Origin: Cytophagales bacterium
GTDB taxonomy: Bacteria; Bacteroidota; Bacteroidia; Cytophagales; Bernardetiaceae
Direction: 5' to 3'
NCBI GenBank assembly: GCA_013299045.1
Contig: JAAFJX010000009.1
Span: forward strand, 1 to 64,000
Length of the DNA stretch: 64,000 bases
Position 1 is the stretch's first letter. Each line of letters begins with the position of its first letter. The notes under the pieces were generated by a model, which ran no database searches, had not been told where the DNA came from, and saw only the letters and a program-made list of their open reading frames with translations. A program made the position numbers and the translations under genes. Of this stretch, positions 61,754 through 64,000 are shown piece by piece.

Positions 61754-63139
61754 ATGTATCGCCCACATCAATTTGTTAAGCAAATAAGCAAGGGTATTGC
61801 CCTTGTTATGTTATTTTGTGTTTTTGCAGGACACGTCATGGCGCAGGGCGACCCCCTAGACTTGTACGTGGCTGGCGAAAATGCCCGCAATGCAGGTAAA
61901 TTTGCCGATGCAGTGGCTTCTTTTGATAAAGCCATAGCTTTAGACGGCAACAATTACAAGTTCCATTTCAGCAAGGGCAAGTGCCACGTAAGCCTGCGCG
62001 AAGATGCCAAAGCCATTGAGTCCTTTGAAAAAGCAACTGCACTCAAAGCGGATTATTTGGAGGCCTACTTGCCTTTGGCTAAGTTGTACCAAAAAAACAA
62101 TAAAGCCAATGAGGCCATTAAAGCCTACGATAATGCTTATAAGTATGAGCAGGAGAATGCCAAAAAACTTGGCTATAAGCTAAATATCATTAAAATTTTG
62201 CAAAAAGAAAACCGTCTCAAAGAAGCCGGTACGCATATAGACGAAGCCAAAGTGCTTGGCCCTGACAATCTTGAAGTGCTTTATTATTTTGCTAAGTTGG
62301 CAAACACCACCGAAAGACCTACCGAAGCGCGTGATGCCATGATAAAAGCGACTTCTTTGCTTAAAACCCAAGAACCTAAAGAGATTGCCCGCTATTATTT
62401 TGAGCTGGGTAATGCCTACTTTTTGTTGAGCGACTACGCCAAGCAAGACGAAGCCTTTGAAAAAGCCAAGTGGGGGCCTTTTACACGCAAAATATTAGAA
62501 ATGTCGCCACAATATTATCACTCTATTGCCTTGGCTTACTATGATGTTTTTGAATTTGAAAAAAGTAAAGACCTTGTTAATCAGGCTCTTAAAATGCGAA
62601 AAGATTTTGCTCGTGCACACGACCTACTCGCTAAAATAGCTACAGCACAAACGGATAAAAACCAGGTGATTGAGCACCAAAAAAAGTCTATTGAAATGGA
62701 GCGCGACCCTGCCAAAAAAGCAGTCAAGTACAGCGATTTGTGCGAGTTAGAACTAGAAGCTGGTCGCTTTGAAGACGCAATCAAGTCTGCAGATGCTTGC
62801 TTGACGGTGCAGCCCAAAAACTTTATGGTGAACTACTACAAAGCTATTGCGCAGTACAAACTGAAACAGTCTGCTATTTCTACAAAAACATTAGAGTCTG
62901 TCATAACCGCCCCCGAAATGGACCCACAAACAAAGGCCATGTACGGTTTTGCGCTCGCTATGATGTATGAAAAAACCAATAAGGAAAAGGCTAAAGAACT
63001 TTATACCACCACTGCCAACTACGGCGACTTTAAGTTTGCGGCACAAGAGGCTCTCAAGAAATTAGACCCTCAAAAGTATGGTCTAACGGCAGAACCCGAA
63101 GAAACAGGTACTGTTATTAATCCAGAGGGCAGGCCATAG
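61754..63139 (+). CDS. Secreted TPR-repeat protein
   Basis: The 461-residue protein has a signal peptide ending GHVMAQ and at least eight TPR motifs from about residue 35 (YVAGENARNAGKFADAVASF, FHFSKGKCHVSLREDAKAIE, AYLPLAKLYQKNNKANEAIK and, later, MVNYYKAIAQYKLKQSAIST). It ends in a short acidic tail. The architecture resembles the scaffold TPR proteins of the Bacteroidota envelope, but the OmpA or peptidoglycan-binding domain found in PorE-like T9SS proteins is absent. A function in envelope assembly is an inference. Confidence 0.8.
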   Translation: MYRPHQFVKQISKGIALVMLFCVFAGHVMAQGDPLDLYVAGENARNAGKFADAVASFDKAIALDGNNYKFHFSKGKCHVSLREDAKAIESFEKATALKADYLEAYLPLAKLYQKNNKANEAIKAYDNAYKYEQENAKKLGYKLNIIKILQKENRLKEAGTHIDEAKVLGPDNLEVLYYFAKLANTTERPTEARDAMIKATSLLKTQEPKEIARYYFELGNAYFLLSDYAKQDEAFEKAKWGPFTRKILEMSPQYYHSIALAYYDVFEFEKSKDLVNQALKMRKDFARAHDLLAKIATAQTDKNQVIEHQKKSIEMERDPAKKAVKYSDLCELELEAGRFEDAIKSADACLTVQPKNFMVNYYKAIAQYKLKQSAISTKTLESVITAPEMDPQTKAMYGFALAMMYEKTNKEKAKELYTTTANYGDFKFAAQEALKKLDPQKYGLTAEPEETGTVINPEGRP

Positions 63140-63158
63140 TTTTTTGTATAAAAAAAAG
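63140..63158 (+). promoter_or_regulatory. Recurrent TTTTTTGTATAAAAAAAA motif
   Basis: Fifth copy of the T/A-tract motif, directly after the TPR gene stop and before its terminator. Here it is 231 bases from the next start, so promoter function is less likely. Confidence 0.3.
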
Positions 63159-63164
63159 AACTTG

Positions 63165-63198
63165 AACGCCTCATTAACCGAATTATGAGGCGTTTTTT
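63165..63198 (+). terminator. Intrinsic terminator of TPR gene
   Basis: A 10-bp perfect stem AACGCCTCAT/ATGAGGCGTT (63165-63174 with 63185-63194) is followed by T5. Confidence 0.8.
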
Positions 63199-63388
63199 TA
63201 TGAATTTATTGTCATGCAGTGCTTTGCTTATTTTTTGCAACATACCGCACCGCAATAAAAAATATAACACCAAACGGTAGGTTTGTTTAATAATTTATTG
63301 CTAATTTTACGTGTTGTTTTGAATAAAATTAGTTTGGTCATATATAAGGCGCTTCTCCAACTCACATTTGTTTAATTCTTATATCTTT

Positions 63389-64000
63389 ATGATGGTTTCT
63401 TTCAAAAAAATTATCAACCCGCTTTTGGGCGTTGTAGTGGCTATATTTTTAACCTCTTGCTTTGAAATCCGCGAAGAGTTTGACATAAAGTCCAATGGTT
63501 CTGGTACTTATAAGTTTGTGATGGACATGGCTCAAATGGGTGAAATGATGAAATCCATGCAAGAAAGTATGCCAGATTCAGCCAAGCAAGAAAGTGATGG
63601 AAGTATGGGCAACATAGTAGCACAAGGCAGTGCCAAAGACCTTGAGGGCATTGAAGGCATTACGAACATTATCTCTATCAATGACAAAGAAACTTTCATT
63701 TTTGGTGCGCAGTTTGATTTTGCCAACATAGATGCCTTAAATAAGGCCCTTTGCATTATGAGCCGCGACAGCGTTACGGGCGATATGCCGCCAGCTCTTT
63801 ACTCTTTCAACAAAAAAACTGGCTTTTCGCGTAAGTGGCACGACCAGTATTTTGTCAGTAAGGTATTCAGCGACCGTGGCGCTAACTTAGGCGGCGGCGG
63901 TGGAGGCCCCGAAGTAGAACAGATATTGGGCAAGGTGCTTTACAAATGTGTTGTACGGACGAGTGGTGCTACAAAAAAGTACAGTAAATCTAAAGTAAAA
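63389..64000 (+). CDS. Lipoprotein, 3'-truncated by window edge
   Basis: ATG 63389 opens 204 codons with no stop before the end of the window. The start is MMVSFKKIINPLLGVVVAIF followed by the lipobox LTSC. The mature N-terminus CFEIREEFDIKSNGSGTYKF is a pattern I associate with lipoproteins of unknown function in this phylum that begin with a short beta-hairpin. The rest alternates Met/Ser-rich helices (MGEMMKSMQESMPDSAKQES) with strands. A Gly-rich stretch (GGGGGGPE) occurs near the end of the visible part. No domain was recognised. The frame does not close, so the true length is unknown. Confidence 0.75.
   Translation, partial: MMVSFKKIINPLLGVVVAIFLTSCFEIREEFDIKSNGSGTYKFVMDMAQMGEMMKSMQESMPDSAKQESDGSMGNIVAQGSAKDLEGIEGITNIISINDKETFIFGAQFDFANIDALNKALCIMSRDSVTGDMPPALYSFNKKTGFSRKWHDQYFVSKVFSDRGANLGGGGGGPEVEQILGKVLYKCVVRTSGATKKYSKSKVK

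Overview
The window is a chromosomal segment of a member of the phylum Bacteroidota, most likely a gliding or Cytophagales-type bacterium; genus not determined. The evidence is a GldN-type gliding/secretion protein, three very large secreted proteins ending in type IX secretion (T9SS) sorting domains (two type A, one type B), SusC-like TonB-dependent receptors with carboxypeptidase-regulatory N-domains, a DUF5686 outer-membrane protein, a DUF2027/Smr protein, and many copies of the Bacteroidota -7 promoter element TAnnTTTG placed upstream of genes in the right orientation.

Layout. 1-14.5 kb: 3' part of a T9SS type A cargo protein, ahcY, a DUF2027-Smr protein, a membrane-anchored triple helix-hairpin-helix protein, ribF, an operon of a DUF5686 outer-membrane protein and hutH, a decayed IS30 transposase and a 3-oxoadipyl-CoA-type thiolase. 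14.5-31 kb: a type B T9SS cargo with six Cys-containing repeats, a double-propeller sensor with a SpoIIE phosphatase output, a phoB-phoR-tlpA-like operon, an isolated gldN, a TonB receptor, a GT2 glycosyltransferase, and rodA. 31-45 kb: an SpmA-SpmB fusion, a secreted YD-like protein, ftsH, a second TonB receptor, a metallo-beta-lactamase/tandem cyclic-nucleotide-binding fusion, a MarR regulator and a YfhO-type membrane protein. 45-52.3 kb: a GxxExxY gene cut by a 476-bp inverted-repeat element, then a 1910-residue subtilisin-like T9SS cargo. 52.4-64 kb: rpmA-rplU, an accessory island, a sodium:solute symporter, an SPFH lipoprotein, aroE, two TPR proteins and the 5' part of a lipoprotein gene that runs off the window.

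The most unusual part is the 3-kb island at about 53.3-56.3 kb between rplU and the symporter gene. Two apparently identical 776-bp copies of a membrane zinc-protease-like gene (HELGH motif) flank a small cysteine-rich lipoprotein gene. That gene's start codon is separated from its lipobox by three and a partial copy of a 7-bp repeat. As sequenced the gene is out of frame; two or five full units would restore a complete lipoprotein signal peptide. The island lies between remnants of one IS-like element whose inverted-repeat ends start TAGTCGTYCCTTAAAA. The same ends recur across the window as short MITE-like elements and solitary ends, mostly just downstream of stop codons. Together these suggest a mobile cassette whose lipoprotein may be phase-variable, although an assembly or sequencing artefact is not excluded.

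Many housekeeping genes sit between single accessory genes; convincing operons are DUF5686-hutH, phoB-phoR-tlpA, rodA-spmAB and rplU-rpmA. No tRNA, rRNA or CRISPR array was recognised.
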